A stretch of 64,000 nt of DNA from Anaerobacterium chartisolvens (GCF_003337415.1 NZ_QPJT01000003.1:62001-126000), one strand, 5' to 3'; positions 1-8,715 are shown, numbered from the stretch's first letter. Notes: generated by a model from the sequence alone, not told the origin. Numbers and translations: made by a program.

Positions 1-183
1 AAGGAGGGCGACCTCCTTGCGGTGCTCGCCACAGGGGCATATAATTATTCCATGTCCAGCAATTACAACAGAATACCGAGGCCTCCCGTTGTGCTGGTAA
101 AGGATGGCAGATACAGACTGATTGTAAAAAGAGAGGATTTTGAGGATATCATAAGGAATGATATAATTCCCGAGGATTTATAG
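1..183 (+). CDS. lysA: Diaminopimelate decarboxylase, C-terminal fragment
   Basis: The open frame enters from the left edge and ends at TAG 181-183, giving the last 60 residues. The stretch GAYNYSMSSNYNR followed by RPPVVLV is the conserved C-terminal signature of PLP-dependent meso-diaminopimelate decarboxylase, which makes lysine from meso-DAP. The Tyr in GAY-x-Y belongs to the substrate/PLP pocket in this family. The PLP-lysine domain lies outside the window. Ornithine/arginine decarboxylases of the same fold are the alternative, but the SSNYN context favours LysA. Confidence 0.85.
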   Translation, partial: KEGDLLAVLATGAYNYSMSSNYNRIPRPPVVLVKDGRYRLIVKREDFEDIIRNDIIPEDL

Positions 184-235
184 TACCGGCAGCGACAGAT
201 AAACTCCGGCTTTTGTACCTGAGGGGGCGAAATAC

Positions 236-430
236 GTGAACAAACGTTTCTTGAATACGGTGGTACTTGCGTTTTTAGGCTATTGGAGCTATGTTATATG
301 GAATGGTATGGAAAATGGAGACTTTAAGGCACTCAGAATTGTAAGTCTGGTATTAATGTTGTCCGGCATTCTTCTGTTAATGCTGAGCAAGTTCAGAAGC
401 CATTTAAGGGAACTTAAGAAGAAATTTTAA
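236..430 (+). CDS. Small two-helix membrane protein, function unknown
   Basis: A 64-residue protein starting at GTG 236 behind a GAGGGGG ribosome site. It has two hydrophobic stretches (about residues 8-24 and 35-51) separated by a short polar loop, and a basic C-terminal tail (RSHLRELKKKF), so it is probably a small inner-membrane protein with the tail in the cytoplasm. No family is recognised. It sits 52 bp after lysA and could be read from the same transcript. A small, plausible gene, not a confident one. Confidence 0.55.
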   Translation: MNKRFLNTVVLAFLGYWSYVIWNGMENGDFKALRIVSLVLMLSGILLLMLSKFRSHLRELKKKF

Positions 431-482
431 ATAAGCTTTTTTATTACAAAAGCGCGTATTCTTTTGTAGTATATTCTGGTAT

Positions 483-521
483 AATTAGTTATAAGCATGT
501 ACCATGTGCTTATAACTAATT
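483..521. promoter_or_regulatory. 15-bp inverted repeat in the leader before the foldase gene
   Basis: Arms 483-497 and 507-521 are perfect complements around a 9-nt loop. A TATAAT hexamer (480-485) overlaps the left arm and the foldase ATG is 20 nt downstream. A modest T-run (TTTTA) follows. It may be the terminator of the small membrane gene upstream or a leader hairpin or operator for the foldase; the sequence alone does not decide. Confidence 0.5.
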
Positions 522-541
522 TTATGTCTGGAGTGTGTTAA

Positions 542-1945
542 ATGAAAAAAGTATTGTGTACAATCATCAGCTTCATCATGCTGCTTGCACTGGTGGGGCA
601 AACATACGCCGAACCGGCGCAGCAAGGGCAAAGCAGCATTAAATGCAATATCAATACAGCGTCCATAGTGATTAACAATACCGTTTCCAATCTAGCTACA
701 ATTACGTATAAGCAAAGGGTTTATGTTCCTTTAAAGGACATATCGGCGTATTTTAACAGCAGCTTTGAAATTGACAAGGCTGGCGTAATTATTAATATCA
801 GTACAGCTGACACAGGAAAATCAGCGATTCCCTCTGCCGGAAGGCCTTCGCCAAGGATGGGGGCTGTCATAGACGCAGGCATTGACAGCTATAAGATAAG
901 GGCTGACGGGCTGGATCAGTATATGAGATCAATAACCTATAATGGTGTTATATATGTTCCCGTAAGGTATTTTGCTGAGATATTTGACTGGAGTGTGGAG
1001 CCTAAAGCCGACGGCAATATATTGCTGAACCCCAAAACAGACATAATAGGGTCTGTAAACGGTGAGAAAATCTCCAAAAGCCAGTTTGACTATTATTATA
1101 ACGGTATATTGCGGCAGGCTGGAGGCAGTCAGGGTGAGATAACAGAGGAGTATAAGGCGCAGCTCAAGCAGGAAGTGTTTGACTATCTGGTCAGCTTGAG
1201 GCTTTGGGAGCAAAAGGCAAAGGAAAATGAAATAGCTGTCGGGGAAGAGGACTTGCGAAAAATAAACTCGGAGGAGATAGACCCTGTTGTAAGAAATTAT
1301 CAGGGGATAGACAATTTACGTGAAGCACTTGCGGAAGAGGGCTTATATTTTCATCAGGTGGTGCTGCAGACAAAATATAGCTACATAGCGAATAAGGTTT
1401 CCGCTGAGCTTTCTGCCTCGGTGCAGTCTGCGGAGGACGAAATAAAGGCTTACTACGATAAGAATACAATAAACTATACACAGCCTGAAACGTTAAGGGC
1501 AAAGCATATTTTGATATCAACGCTTGACGAACAGAGAAATCCTTTCGACGCAGAAAAGAAGGCGCTGGCGAAGGCAAAAGCCGAGGATATACTTAAAAAA
1601 ATAAACAGCGGGGGAGACTTTGACGAGCTTATGAAGGAGAATTCCCAAGACCCCGGGCTGGCAAGCTACCCCGACGGGTATCCTTTCGGCAGAGGAGAAA
1701 TGATTAAAGAGTTTGAGGATGCCGCCTTTGCTCTTAAAGTTGGAGAGATGAGCGGGCTTGTAGAGACACATTATGGATACCATATAATAAGGCTTGAGGA
1801 AAGGGTGCCGGAGAAGGTAGTTGCTTATGAGGACGTAAAGGAATCAATAAGGATGCAGCTCGACATGACAAAAAAGCAGCAGTATATTGATGAAATGATG
1901 AATGCGTGGATTGCTGAAAGTGAAATAAAAAACAATATTAAATAG
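542..1945 (+). CDS. PrsA/SurA-type parvulin foldase with copper-amine-oxidase-like N-domain
   Basis: A 467-residue exported peptidyl-prolyl isomerase. Residues 1-23 form a signal peptide (KK, hydrophobic core, then YAEPA) without a lipobox cysteine. About residues 35-165 hold two beta-rich repeats with VYVPLKDI and [10 protein letters not shown], typical of the copper-amine-oxidase N-terminal (stalk-like) domain of Clostridia. Residues about 170-290 are a SurA-type chaperone segment ([15 protein letters not shown]). Residues about 310-420 are the parvulin rotamase domain (RAKHILIST, then [13 protein letters not shown] and GYHIIRLEE). The likely role is folding of exported proteins at the membrane-wall interface. 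Start ATG 542 follows TGGAG. True PrsA proteins are lipoproteins, so this one differs by lacking the lipid anchor. Confidence 0.85.
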   Translation: MKKVLCTIISFIMLLALVGQTYAEPAQQGQSSIKCNINTASIVINNTVSNLATITYKQRVYVPLKDISAYFNSSFEIDKAGVIINISTADTGKSAIPSAGRPSPRMGAVIDAGIDSYKIRADGLDQYMRSITYNGVIYVPVRYFAEIFDWSVEPKADGNILLNPKTDIIGSVNGEKISKSQFDYYYNGILRQAGGSQGEITEEYKAQLKQEVFDYLVSLRLWEQKAKENEIAVGEEDLRKINSEEIDPVVRNYQGIDNLREALAEEGLYFHQVVLQTKYSYIANKVSAELSASVQSAEDEIKAYYDKNTINYTQPETLRAKHILISTLDEQRNPFDAEKKALAKAKAEDILKKINSGGDFDELMKENSQDPGLASYPDGYPFGRGEMIKEFEDAAFALKVGEMSGLVETHYGYHIIRLEERVPEKVVAYEDVKESIRMQLDMTKKQQYIDEMMNAWIAESEIKNNIK

Positions 1946-1979
1946 GGCACAATATGAAAATATTGCAGGTGATATAAAA

Positions 1980-2396
1980 ATGAAAAGCTATAGAAAAGAA
2001 TTATGGTTTGAAACAAGAAAAAGAAGAGAGTTTATAAACATAACGCCTGAGCTTGAGAGGTGCATCAATGAGAGTGGAATTAAGGAAGGACTGCTTTTAT
2101 GCAACGCAATGCACATTACCTCCAGCGTGTTTATAAATGATGATGAAAGCGGGCTTCATAAGGATTTTGAGATATTCTTAGAGAAGGTTGCCCCTGAAAA
2201 GCCTTATGATCAGTATTACCATAACGGGTTTGAGGATAACGCCGACGCCCATATAAAGCGCACTATAATGGGGCGCGAAGTGGTTGTGGCCATTACCGCA
2301 GGGCGGCTTGATTTCGGGCCGTGGGAGCAGGTGTTTTACGGGGAATTTGACGGCAAGAGAAGCAAGCGTGTGCTGGTAAAAATAATAGGGGATTAA
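1980..2396 (+). CDS. YjbQ/UPF0047 family protein
   Basis: A 138-residue protein matching the compact YjbQ family at full length: N-terminal ELWFET-x-R-REFINIT, the central [17 protein letters not shown], and the C-terminal motifs DADAHIK-type and [13 protein letters not shown]. Members of this family have been reported to have weak thiamine-phosphate synthase activity; the physiological role is unsettled. The conserved His (MHITSS) and the ADAHIK histidine are present. Start ATG 1980 has GCAGGTGAT upstream. It lies 34 bp after the foldase gene with no strong terminator between, so co-transcription is likely. Confidence 0.85.
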   Translation: MKSYRKELWFETRKRREFINITPELERCINESGIKEGLLLCNAMHITSSVFINDDESGLHKDFEIFLEKVAPEKPYDQYYHNGFEDNADAHIKRTIMGREVVVAITAGRLDFGPWEQVFYGEFDGKRSKRVLVKIIGD

Positions 2397-2426
2397 ACGC
2401 ATAGCCATATGAATTAGGATATAGAC

Positions 2427-2467
2427 GATATAAAAAGGAGGGGAATTTTCCACCTCCTTTTTATATC
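2427..2467. terminator. Bidirectional terminator between convergent genes
   Basis: Perfect 15-bp arms at 2427-2441 and 2453-2467 with an 11-nt loop. The A-rich left arm and T-rich right arm make it usable from both strands. It sits between the plus-strand YjbQ gene and the minus-strand DUF2680-like gene. Confidence 0.85.
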
Positions 2468-2484
2468 GGACATTATTGTAAGCC

Positions 2485-3369
2485 TTAATTGGCACTGTTG
2501 CCGGCATTTGGCTTGCCGGGTGCGTTATTCCTGCGGCCTTCAATATGGGGTTTCCTTATATCCTTCAAGGCTTTGAAGCCGTTTTCTTCTATAGACTTAA
2601 GCCTCTCGTCAATATTTTGGATGCAGGTCTTTCCCTGTTCAGCAGTTATTGCACCGTTGGAAACCATAGTGTTTACCAATTCCTTTTGAATATCGGACAG
2701 CCTTGTATAAAAGGATGTCAGCAGCTCCTTCTGGGCATCGGTAAGCTTTGAGGCATCAATGTGTTCTATTCCTGAAAGGTTAAGCCCGCCGGGACCCCTT
2801 ATTCCAAAGCCCTTTTTATCGGAGGAATCAGTGTCTTGGGATGCAGCTTCTGCTCTTTTAAGAACGGTGCTGCCCTGCTCCTCAGTTATCAAGCCTTGAG
2901 AAATCATCTTGTCAATAAACTCCTTTTGAAGAGAGGCTATTTTTTCAGAAGCCTTGGTTACTGCGGATTTTTGTTCATCGGTGAGCGCGGAAAGATTAAT
3001 TCCACTCAGAAAACTGGCATCGCCGCGATTTGCTACCCTGCCAAATCCTTTTCCTCCCATTCCCATAATTCCCGGAGGCATGAAGCATTTACCGGATTCA
3101 AGCATTTTATCAATTTTTTCGATTGCCTTATCTGCCTGCTCCTGAGTCATTGAACCGTTGGAAACCATCTTTGCTATGTACTCCTTCCGCAGGCTGGCCA
3201 GCTTAGCGGAAAATTCCTCCATGTCCGATTTTTGCTGCTCTGTAAGCTCTACGGCAGCAGCCCTCTCTTTTTTGCCGGAGGATGAATCGGAAGCGGCTGC
3301 AAAAGCAGAAAAGGGTATTACAACAGCGGCGACAATTGCCGTTAAAACAACCAGCGTTTTTATTTTCAC
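2485..3369 (-). CDS. Secreted DUF2680-like protein with three helical repeats
   Basis: A 294-residue exported protein. Start GTG at 3369 is preferred because AGGAGG lies 8 nt upstream; a GTG at 3378 overlaps that ribosome site. Residues 1-26 are a signal peptide ending in AFAAA. Three roughly 45-residue repeats follow, each beginning LT-[ED]-[EA]-QK and containing [LI]-[RQ]-KE-[YFL]-[IV]-x-x-M-[IV]-S-[NQ]-G, then [MI]-T-x-EQ (about residues 40-90, 130-178 and 208-256). This pattern matches DUF2680-type helical repeats. Glycine-rich linkers separate them. The tail is basic and rich in Arg/Asn/Pro. Function unknown; a cell-envelope role is likely. Confidence 0.7.
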   Translation of the reverse strand: MKIKTLVVLTAIVAAVVIPFSAFAAASDSSSGKKERAAAVELTEQQKSDMEEFSAKLASLRKEYIAKMVSNGSMTQEQADKAIEKIDKMLESGKCFMPPGIMGMGGKGFGRVANRGDASFLSGINLSALTDEQKSAVTKASEKIASLQKEFIDKMISQGLITEEQGSTVLKRAEAASQDTDSSDKKGFGIRGPGGLNLSGIEHIDASKLTDAQKELLTSFYTRLSDIQKELVNTMVSNGAITAEQGKTCIQNIDERLKSIEENGFKALKDIRKPHIEGRRNNAPGKPNAGNSAN

Positions 3370-3481
3370 TATATACACCTCCTTTCTTTATTTAATGAAA
3401 CCATTCTACACTTTTAGTATGTGGATTGGGTGTTGAGAGTATGAAAATTCTATGAATTTTATATGAACAATGAAATGAGGA

Positions 3482-3510
3482 TTGACACTGTATATATACA
3501 GTGGTATTCT
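3482..3510 (+). promoter_or_regulatory. Sigma-A promoter with embedded 18-bp operator for the GntR operon
   Basis: The -35 TTGACA (3482-3487) and -10 TATTCT (3505-3510) are 17 nt apart. A perfect 18-nt palindrome, CACTGTATATATACAGTG (3486-3503), fills the spacer, and a second half-site CTGTATATAT follows at 3509-3518. This is the arrangement expected for autorepression by the downstream GntR-family protein. Confidence 0.8.
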
Positions 3511-3561
3511 GTATATATAACATTGTGCACAGTTGTTTTATTCAGATTATGAGGTGATATA

Positions 3562-3939
3562 TTGTTTATTGCTTTGTCAAACAGCGATCCGGCTCCGCTG
3601 TATCAGCAGATAAAGAAGCAGGTAGTTGAACAGATTATGAACGGCAAGCTTCCTCCGGGATATTCTCTGCCCTCCATAAGAGCCCTTGCAAGGGAGCTTG
3701 AGATAAGCGTAATCACCGTAAAGAAGGCCTATGAGGACATGGAGGCCGGAGGCTATATTGTCACAAGGCCGGGAAAAGGCTCTTGTGTGGCAGAGGCGGG
3801 TGCGGAATTTGTAAGAGAAATTAAGCTTAAGGACATAGAGGAAAGCTTTCGCGCCGGTATTGACGGGTGCAGGGCTATGGGCATGGAGGATGAAGAGATC
3901 ATAAGGAATTTCGGAATCATTTTAAATGAAAAATTATAA
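3562..3939 (+). CDS. GntR-family repressor, YtrA type
   Basis: A 125-residue regulator of the short YtrA subfamily. Residues about 8-75 are the winged-helix domain (PLYQQIKKQVVEQI, then LPSIRALARELEIS and GYIVTRPGKG). Only a short helical dimerisation tail follows, with no ligand-binding domain. The start is TTG 3562, preceded by GAGGTGAT. It is the first gene of an operon with an ABC ATPase and permease, the standard YtrA context, and a palindromic operator lies in its own promoter. It probably represses the operon until cell-envelope or antibiotic stress. Confidence 0.88.
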   Translation: MFIALSNSDPAPLYQQIKKQVVEQIMNGKLPPGYSLPSIRALARELEISVITVKKAYEDMEAGGYIVTRPGKGSCVAEAGAEFVREIKLKDIEESFRAGIDGCRAMGMEDEEIIRNFGIILNEKL

Positions 3940-3965
3940 GAGCTTTTTATGAGAGGGTGTTACTT

Positions 3966-4853
3966 GTGGAAGATATGCTTTTAAAGGTTGAAGGACTTTG
4001 TAAAAAATATAGTAAATTTTCCTTGGAGAAGATCTCCTTTGGCATACCCAAGGGCTATATAATGGGATTTGTAGGTCAGAATGGAGCGGGAAAAAGCACC
4101 ACTATAAAGTGCATAATCGATCTCATACCCTATGAAAGCGGAAACATTCAGGTTGCGGGCTTAGACAGCAAAAGGAATTCTGTTGAAGTAAAGCAGCATA
4201 TAGGGTATGTGAGCGAGGAGCAGTATTTTTACGAGGAAATGACTGCAGAGTGGACGGGCGGATTTATAGGAGGCTTTTATTCAAACTGGGATAAGGCTTA
4301 TTTTGATAAGCTGCTCTGTGATTTTAACATAGACAGAAAGAAAAAAATAAGAGAGCTGTCAAAGGGAATGAAAACAAAGCTGTCTCTTGCCCTTGCCTTT
4401 GCGCACAGGCCACAGTTGCTGATACTGGATGAGCCCACATCGGGGCTTGATCCGGTTGCAAGGAGCGAGTTGCTTGAAATACTGTCAGATATGCTGCAAA
4501 ACGGCGACTGCTCTATTTTATTTTCATCTCATATAACCTCGGATATAGAGAAGATAGCGGATTATGTAACTATTATAAACAAGGGGAAAATAATACTAAG
4601 CGAACAAAAGGATGATATACTGAATAACTGGAAGGTCATTAAGGCTGAGAACGGATTATACAGTGAGGAGGTATGCAAGGGCCTCATAGGAATTAAAAAG
4701 GGTGAGCTGGGCTTTAGCGGTATCACCGATAAGGTTGAGCATTTTTCCGAGCAATTTAGGAGGATAAATCCCAAGGGGAAGTTTAAGACTGAAAAAGTAA
4801 ACCTTGATGAGCTGCTGGTTAGACTGGTGAAGGAGGGTGAATATGGTGCTTAA
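3966..4853 (+). CDS. ABC transporter ATP-binding protein (ABC-2 type exporter)
   Basis: A 295-residue ATPase. Walker A GQNGAGKSTT (about residue 37), the ABC signature LSKGMKTKLSLALAF (about 133) and Walker B LLILDEPTSGLD (about 155) are all intact, with the H-loop in SSHITSDIE. The signature has SKG in place of SGG, as is common in ABC-2 drug or bacteriocin exporters. Start GTG 3966 is preferred since AGAGGG lies 8 nt upstream; GTG 3957 overlaps it. The gene ends 11 nt inside the permease gene, so the two are translationally coupled. Confidence 0.87.
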   Translation: MEDMLLKVEGLCKKYSKFSLEKISFGIPKGYIMGFVGQNGAGKSTTIKCIIDLIPYESGNIQVAGLDSKRNSVEVKQHIGYVSEEQYFYEEMTAEWTGGFIGGFYSNWDKAYFDKLLCDFNIDRKKKIRELSKGMKTKLSLALAFAHRPQLLILDEPTSGLDPVARSELLEILSDMLQNGDCSILFSSHITSDIEKIADYVTIINKGKIILSEQKDDILNNWKVIKAENGLYSEEVCKGLIGIKKGELGFSGITDKVEHFSEQFRRINPKGKFKTEKVNLDELLVRLVKEGEYGA

Positions 4854-5535
4854 GTTGGTTTTAAAGGATTTTGCCGTACAAAGGAATATTTTAAAAAGAT
4901 ACCTTGCGAGCTCTGTTATTCTGGCAGTACTTTTCTGGATTCTAGGAATGAAGGAGTTTGCGCTTGGAATGGCAATGTTTCCTGTGATTTACGGATTCCT
5001 TAACGGAGCGCTGTATGCCGATGAAAAAAATAATACCTTAAGGACTCTTGTCTGCCTGCCTGTCAGAAAAGAGCAGATAGTATATGCAAGATATATAAGT
5101 GTATTTATTATGACCGCTATAGTAACAGCCATTTTCTTTATTTATGGAATGGTGGCTATGGGAGAGATACCGGCAGGTGGAGGAGCAAGCCTGAACGGAG
5201 GTATTTTTGTAATTCTGATGTCCTCGGTATTTATGATAATGATATCAATATACCTCCCATTGGCGTTTAAGCTTGGCTATATAAAGGCGGCGGGAATAAA
5301 CAGGTTTGTTATGATTGCTTTTTTCGGAGCGGTGTCTGCCTTTGGGGTATTGATAGGCAATATTTATGAAACAGGGAAGCTACCCTTGGCGGTGACTGAT
5401 GCCGTAAACCGGCTGTCTCAGCTCTCAGCCCCTTTATTGCTTTTACTGCTTTTTTGTGCAAGTATGCTTATATATTTTGTTTCGATGAAGCTTTCGGTAA
5501 GATTTTTTAAAGCACGGGATTTGTTTGCAAATTAG
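4843..5535 (+). CDS. ABC-2 type transporter permease
   Basis: A 230-residue integral membrane protein with about six hydrophobic spans. It has the YADEKNNTLRTLVCLPVRK signature of the ABC-2 coupling region, found between the second and third span. Start ATG 4843 lies 6 nt after AAGGAGG; a GTG at 4837 overlaps that site. It pairs with the preceding ATPase to form an exporter under GntR control. The substrate is not predictable; YtrA-type operons often respond to cell-wall antibiotics. Confidence 0.83.
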   Translation: MVLKLVLKDFAVQRNILKRYLASSVILAVLFWILGMKEFALGMAMFPVIYGFLNGALYADEKNNTLRTLVCLPVRKEQIVYARYISVFIMTAIVTAIFFIYGMVAMGEIPAGGGASLNGGIFVILMSSVFMIMISIYLPLAFKLGYIKAAGINRFVMIAFFGAVSAFGVLIGNIYETGKLPLAVTDAVNRLSQLSAPLLLLLLFCASMLIYFVSMKLSVRFFKARDLFAN

Positions 5536-5536
5536 A

Positions 5537-5611
5537 GGGAGCGGAACGCCACAGGGGGCGTTCCGTACGAGCGATCATCGTAGGGAACGTCCCCCGTGGC
5601 GTTCCTCTCCC
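5537..5611. repeat. GC-rich imperfect palindrome (REP-like), about 34-bp arms
   Basis: The left arm (5537-5570) and right arm (5578-5611) match at about 30 of 34 positions around a 7-nt loop (core GGAACGCCAC, then GGGGG, then CGTTCC). It is much more GC-rich than its surroundings and lies between convergent genes. It may act as a bidirectional terminator, but the absence of T-runs and the compositional contrast suggest a repetitive extragenic palindrome. The last codons of the minus-strand gene lie in its right arm. Confidence 0.65.
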
Positions 5612-6639
5612 CTAAACGTTTTGTAAATCGCCTTAATGCATTCTGTCAGTGAGCACACTACAATAATCAGAGAAATAAAAACAATTACCGGATTTATTTC
5701 TCCCGTCCCTACAAAACGCAGTAAGTCAAAGCTACCCCACTCAAAACCTCGTACAAAGGCCGCAAACTCTGTGCTGAACAAATCTGGCCTGTTTATTAAA
5801 TACACCAAAATAACCATGCTTACTATATTGCTTACTATTACTGCACCGCAAACAAGAGGAGCCCACTGCCTATGCTTAATTTTGGCAATACATTCTAATA
5901 TACCAAATATAGCCATTATGACAATTGCGGGAATGCAGCCTGCAAGGAATTCCGGGCTGAAAAGGCTTTGAACCTGAATATCGCCGCTTTGAATCATAAA
6001 GGCAACAGGAAATATCCCAAGGCACAGCAAAATAGCTGCGGCAGAAAACACAACTGTAACTGCCAGCTCAGTAATGCTGTCGGATAAAGGGATTCTGTTT
6101 TTATTGATATGGGGCATTTCCGGCAAGTCCTCTATTTTCCATTCCCGCTCTCTGTTTTTCCCGGCTTTGACGCTGGTTCGCTCGGCAATAACAAAACCTG
6201 CTGTCGTCCAGAAAAGGGCTTGAAAAATAGCGGATAACCCTAGAGAAATACCTTTGGAAAGGACTTTGCTTATCATATAAGAGAAATAAGACAAATCACG
6301 GGAGTAATATTGAATGACATCAATAATCCCCAAAATCATGCCTATAACCAGAGCTATTCCACCCACCATGGGAAGGATCCATTTCAGCGCACGCACATAG
6401 TCGTCATAAATTGACGGAGATATAAGGTATCGTGGTTTTTGACGGTATTTCTCCGCTAATAAGGCGGGTGAACCTAATTCATACAAAACGGATCTTATCT
6501 CATTTTCTCCGGCACTATCCGGCAGCATGTCATAAATGTTGGATTTCAGCTCCTTGCTGACTTCATCCCGGTCTTTCTCAGGAAGGCGACGTATCACATC
6601 ATAAATATACCGTTCAATTAAATTATCCATTGTGTTCAT
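5575..6639 (-). CDS. HAAS-domain membrane protein partnered with PadR
   Basis: A 354-residue protein. Residues 1-70 (NLIERYIYDVIRRLP, then EVSKEL and LYELGSPALLAEKY) match the HAAS / permease-prefix type N-terminal helical domain found beside PadR regulators. About seven hydrophobic spans follow. The gene overlaps the padR gene by 17 nt, so the pair is coupled, and the family is thought to work with PadR in sensing. The final residues (about GEERHGGRSLR) are encoded by the GC-rich palindrome and so were probably added or replaced when that repeat arrived. Confidence 0.75.
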   Translation of the reverse strand: MNTMDNLIERYIYDVIRRLPEKDRDEVSKELKSNIYDMLPDSAGENEIRSVLYELGSPALLAEKYRQKPRYLISPSIYDDYVRALKWILPMVGGIALVIGMILGIIDVIQYYSRDLSYFSYMISKVLSKGISLGLSAIFQALFWTTAGFVIAERTSVKAGKNREREWKIEDLPEMPHINKNRIPLSDSITELAVTVVFSAAAILLCLGIFPVAFMIQSGDIQVQSLFSPEFLAGCIPAIVIMAIFGILECIAKIKHRQWAPLVCGAVIVSNIVSMVILVYLINRPDLFSTEFAAFVRGFEWGSFDLLRFVGTGEINPVIVFISLIIVVCSLTECIKAIYKTFRGEERHGGRSLR

Positions 6640-6970
6640 CCTTTCCGCAAATGGCTTCTATGCTTTTTTGCATTTTTTCCCATTCTGCCAATAATTCATT
6701 ATATACCATACTTCCTTTTTCACTTAGGGTATAGTACTTTCTCGGCCTACTCTCACTGGTGTCCCATTCGCTGGCGAGCAACCCCTGATTTTCAAGCCGG
6801 CGTAAAAGAGGATATAGTGTGTTTGCCTCAATGTCTATTTGCTTCTGCTGTATTGTCTGAAGCAATGCATAGCCGTAATGCGGCTGCTTTAAGCAGCCCA
6901 AAACCGCCAGGGTTAAGCTGCCGCGGCGGAGCTCTGTAATAAGGTTTTGGACTTGATCGTTTTCAGGCAT
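6623..6970 (-). CDS. PadR-family transcriptional regulator
   Basis: A 115-residue winged-helix protein of the short PadR-s2 type. It has the hallmark region RRGSLTLAVLGCL, then HYGYALLQTI, then EANTLYPLLRRLENQGLL and SRPRKYYTLSEKG. The C-terminal helix (LLAEWEKMQKSIEAI) is the dimerisation element. It represses its own promoter in known examples; here a dyad sits in that promoter. The downstream HAAS protein is its likely partner or target. The ribosome site GAGGTGAT precedes the ATG. Confidence 0.88.
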   Translation of the reverse strand: MPENDQVQNLITELRRGSLTLAVLGCLKQPHYGYALLQTIQQKQIDIEANTLYPLLRRLENQGLLASEWDTSESRPRKYYTLSEKGSMVYNELLAEWEKMQKSIEAICGKDEHNG

Positions 6971-6996
6971 TATATCACCTCGTTATTATTAATATT

Positions 6997-7026
6997 ATTA
7001 TACTGTGTGACACACAATATTGTCAA
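6997..7026 (-). promoter_or_regulatory. padR promoter with dyad in the spacer
   Basis: On the minus strand, -35 TTGACA (7026-7021) and -10 TATAAT (7002-6997) are separated by 18 nt. The spacer contains the dyad TGTGTG-A-CACACA (7004-7016), a likely PadR operator. Confidence 0.75.
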
Positions 7027-7180
7027 TAATAATTTATTGTACGATGAGAGTGTAATTTAAAATGCAGGAAATGCCCCGCGTATTAGCACAATATATTGTC
7101 CTTTTAGAGTACCAAATGAGACGGATATGAAAAATAAAATAATTGATTTTTTAAGGTGGTTATGTTACCATAAACAATAA

Positions 7181-7196
7181 GTTAGACTATGCTAAC
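7181..7196. promoter_or_regulatory. Crp/Fnr-like dyad before the regulator gene
   Basis: GTTAG-ACTATG-CTAAC is a 16-nt inverted repeat of the size bound by Crp/Fnr dimers. It lies 20 nt before the preferred start at 7216 and covers the alternative ATG at 7189, arguing against that start. Autoregulation is an inference. Confidence 0.4.
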
Positions 7197-7215
7197 TGGT
7201 GAGAGGTGGCAGATG

Positions 7216-7875
7216 ATGCAGTTTGAAGAGATGAAAAAAATTCTTATGCAAACGGATTTGTTTAAAGACTTGCCCGATATAGAGCCGCGCAACATGTTTT
7301 ACAGGCGGTATAAAAATGGCCAGCAGGTTGCAAGAATTATAAACAGCCGTCAATGCATAGGGGTGGTTGCATCAGGCTGCGTGAATGTGTATAGCATTGC
7401 CTGCGACGGCAGTGAAATAAATATTAATATTATTAAGCCGGGTACTGTGTTTGGGATTTGCAGCATTTTTTTGCCCAATCAAATTGAAGCTTTCTTAAAA
7501 TGCAGTAAGGATACGGCGGTGGTGTACCTGCCCAGAGAAGCATTTTTGAATATGCTGTACCAATCGCCCGTTCTCTTGGAGCGCTATGGAGTTATGTGCA
7601 GTGAAAAAATACAAGCCTTAATGAGGAGAATTGAAATTTTAAGTATGCAGTCTTGCCGCTGCAAGCTGATACACTATCTCTTTTCTTGTGAAAAATCAGG
7701 TGAGGTGGTAAAGCTGCCATGCTCAAAGGAGCAGTTTTCAAAAATACTTGGCATTAGCCGTTCTGCTCTGTTCCGCGAGTTTTCATATTTCCAGAGGGAA
7801 GGGCTTATAGCCGTTAACGGCTCCCGCATAAGAATCAAGGACAAGGGCGGGCTGGCAAAGGCGTTGTACCAGTGA
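7216..7875 (+). CDS. Crp/Fnr-family regulator upstream of the nitrogenase-like operon
   Basis: A 219-residue protein. Residues about 15-115 form the cupin-like cyclic-nucleotide-binding fold (GVVASGCVNVYSI, then GTVFGICSIF) without the canonical cAMP-binding Arg-Ser pair. Residues about 150-215 form the HTH (PCSKEQFSKILGISRSALFREFSYFQREGLI). Cysteines are scattered through the sensor domain, not in the N-terminal Fnr cluster pattern, so an Fe-S role is not supported. ATG 7216 is preferred: AGGTGG lies 6 nt upstream. The gene precedes the NifH-like gene by 81 bp in the same direction and is the obvious candidate regulator of it. Confidence 0.82.
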   Translation: MQFEEMKKILMQTDLFKDLPDIEPRNMFYRRYKNGQQVARIINSRQCIGVVASGCVNVYSIACDGSEININIIKPGTVFGICSIFLPNQIEAFLKCSKDTAVVYLPREAFLNMLYQSPVLLERYGVMCSEKIQALMRRIEILSMQSCRCKLIHYLFSCEKSGEVVKLPCSKEQFSKILGISRSALFREFSYFQREGLIAVNGSRIRIKDKGGLAKALYQ

Positions 7876-7901
7876 TGATTTCACCAAATGCAGAAGAAGT
7901 G

Positions 7902-7931
7902 TTTAGTTTTACTGTTTGTTATCTATATAAA
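7902..7931 (+). promoter_or_regulatory. Possible sigma-A promoter for the nitrogenase-like operon
   Basis: TTTAGT (7902-7907) and TATAAA (7926-7931) are 18 nt apart, 26 nt before the NifH-like start. The match is moderate. No sigma-54 type GG-N10-GC element was noticed. Confidence 0.35.
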
Positions 7932-7956
7932 ATTTTAATGACTGGAAGTGAATCAT

Positions 7957-8715
7957 TTGATAAAAGTTGCAATTTATGGTAAGGGTGGCATCGGAAAATC
8001 CACTACTACCGCAAATCTTTCCGCATCTTTGGCTGCAAAGGGCTATAATGTAATGCAGATTGGGTGTGATCCAAAGGCCGACTCTACTAAAAATTTGATG
8101 GACGGCCACAGAATTCCCACTGTACTTGATCAGATTAAGGAAAAGGGGGATAGGCTTAAGCTTGAGGATATCGCGTTCAGAGGCTTTGCAAGCACCGTAT
8201 GCGTTGAATCGGGCGGGCCCACTCCCGGCATCGGCTGTGCAGGGCGCGGAATTATCACCGCCTTTAATAAGCTGGAGCAATTAAATGCATACGAAGTGTT
8301 TAAGCCGGATATTGTATTCTATGATGTTTTGGGGGATGTTGTGTGTGGGGGCTTTGCCATGCCAATCCGCGGGGGCTATGCAGACTATGTCTTCATTGTT
8401 ACCTCAGGTGAAATGATGTCGCTTTATGCTGCGGCCAATATCTCTCATGCAATCCAAAACTTTGGAAACCGCGGGTATGCCAGATTTTCGGGAATTATTT
8501 TGAATTCCAGAAATATTGACAATGAACTGGAGTTGGTGCAAAGGGCAGCTCGGGAGATGAATACAGATATTGTAAAGGTGCTTCCCCGCAGCCACTATGT
8601 CCAGAGCGCCGAGAACGAAGGCAAAACGGTAATTGAGGCATTTCCGGAATGCAGTATGGCAAGGGAATATGATGAGCTTGCCGACAGAGTGATGGGGGTG
8701 TGCTGTCATGTGTGA
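7957..8715 (+). CDS. NifH-like nitrogenase-superfamily reductase (iron protein)
   Basis: A 252-residue P-loop ATPase of the NifH/BchL/CfbC fold. Residues 1-15 carry the Walker [10 protein letters not shown]. Both [4Fe-4S] cysteines that bridge the homodimer are present, in PGIGCAGRG and [14 protein letters not shown]. The Arg following the first cysteine motif, which is the ADP-ribosylation site in NifH, is kept. The protein lacks the longer C-terminal tail of true NifH (usually 275-295 residues). Start TTG 7957 gives the family-typical [14 protein letters not shown] 7948 overlaps the ribosome site. It should feed electrons with ATP hydrolysis to the two following subunits, with whose gene it overlaps by 8 nt. 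Confidence 0.9.
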   Translation: MIKVAIYGKGGIGKSTTTANLSASLAAKGYNVMQIGCDPKADSTKNLMDGHRIPTVLDQIKEKGDRLKLEDIAFRGFASTVCVESGGPTPGIGCAGRGIITAFNKLEQLNAYEVFKPDIVFYDVLGDVVCGGFAMPIRGGYADYVFIVTSGEMMSLYAAANISHAIQNFGNRGYARFSGIILNSRNIDNELELVQRAAREMNTDIVKVLPRSHYVQSAENEGKTVIEAFPECSMAREYDELADRVMGVCCHV

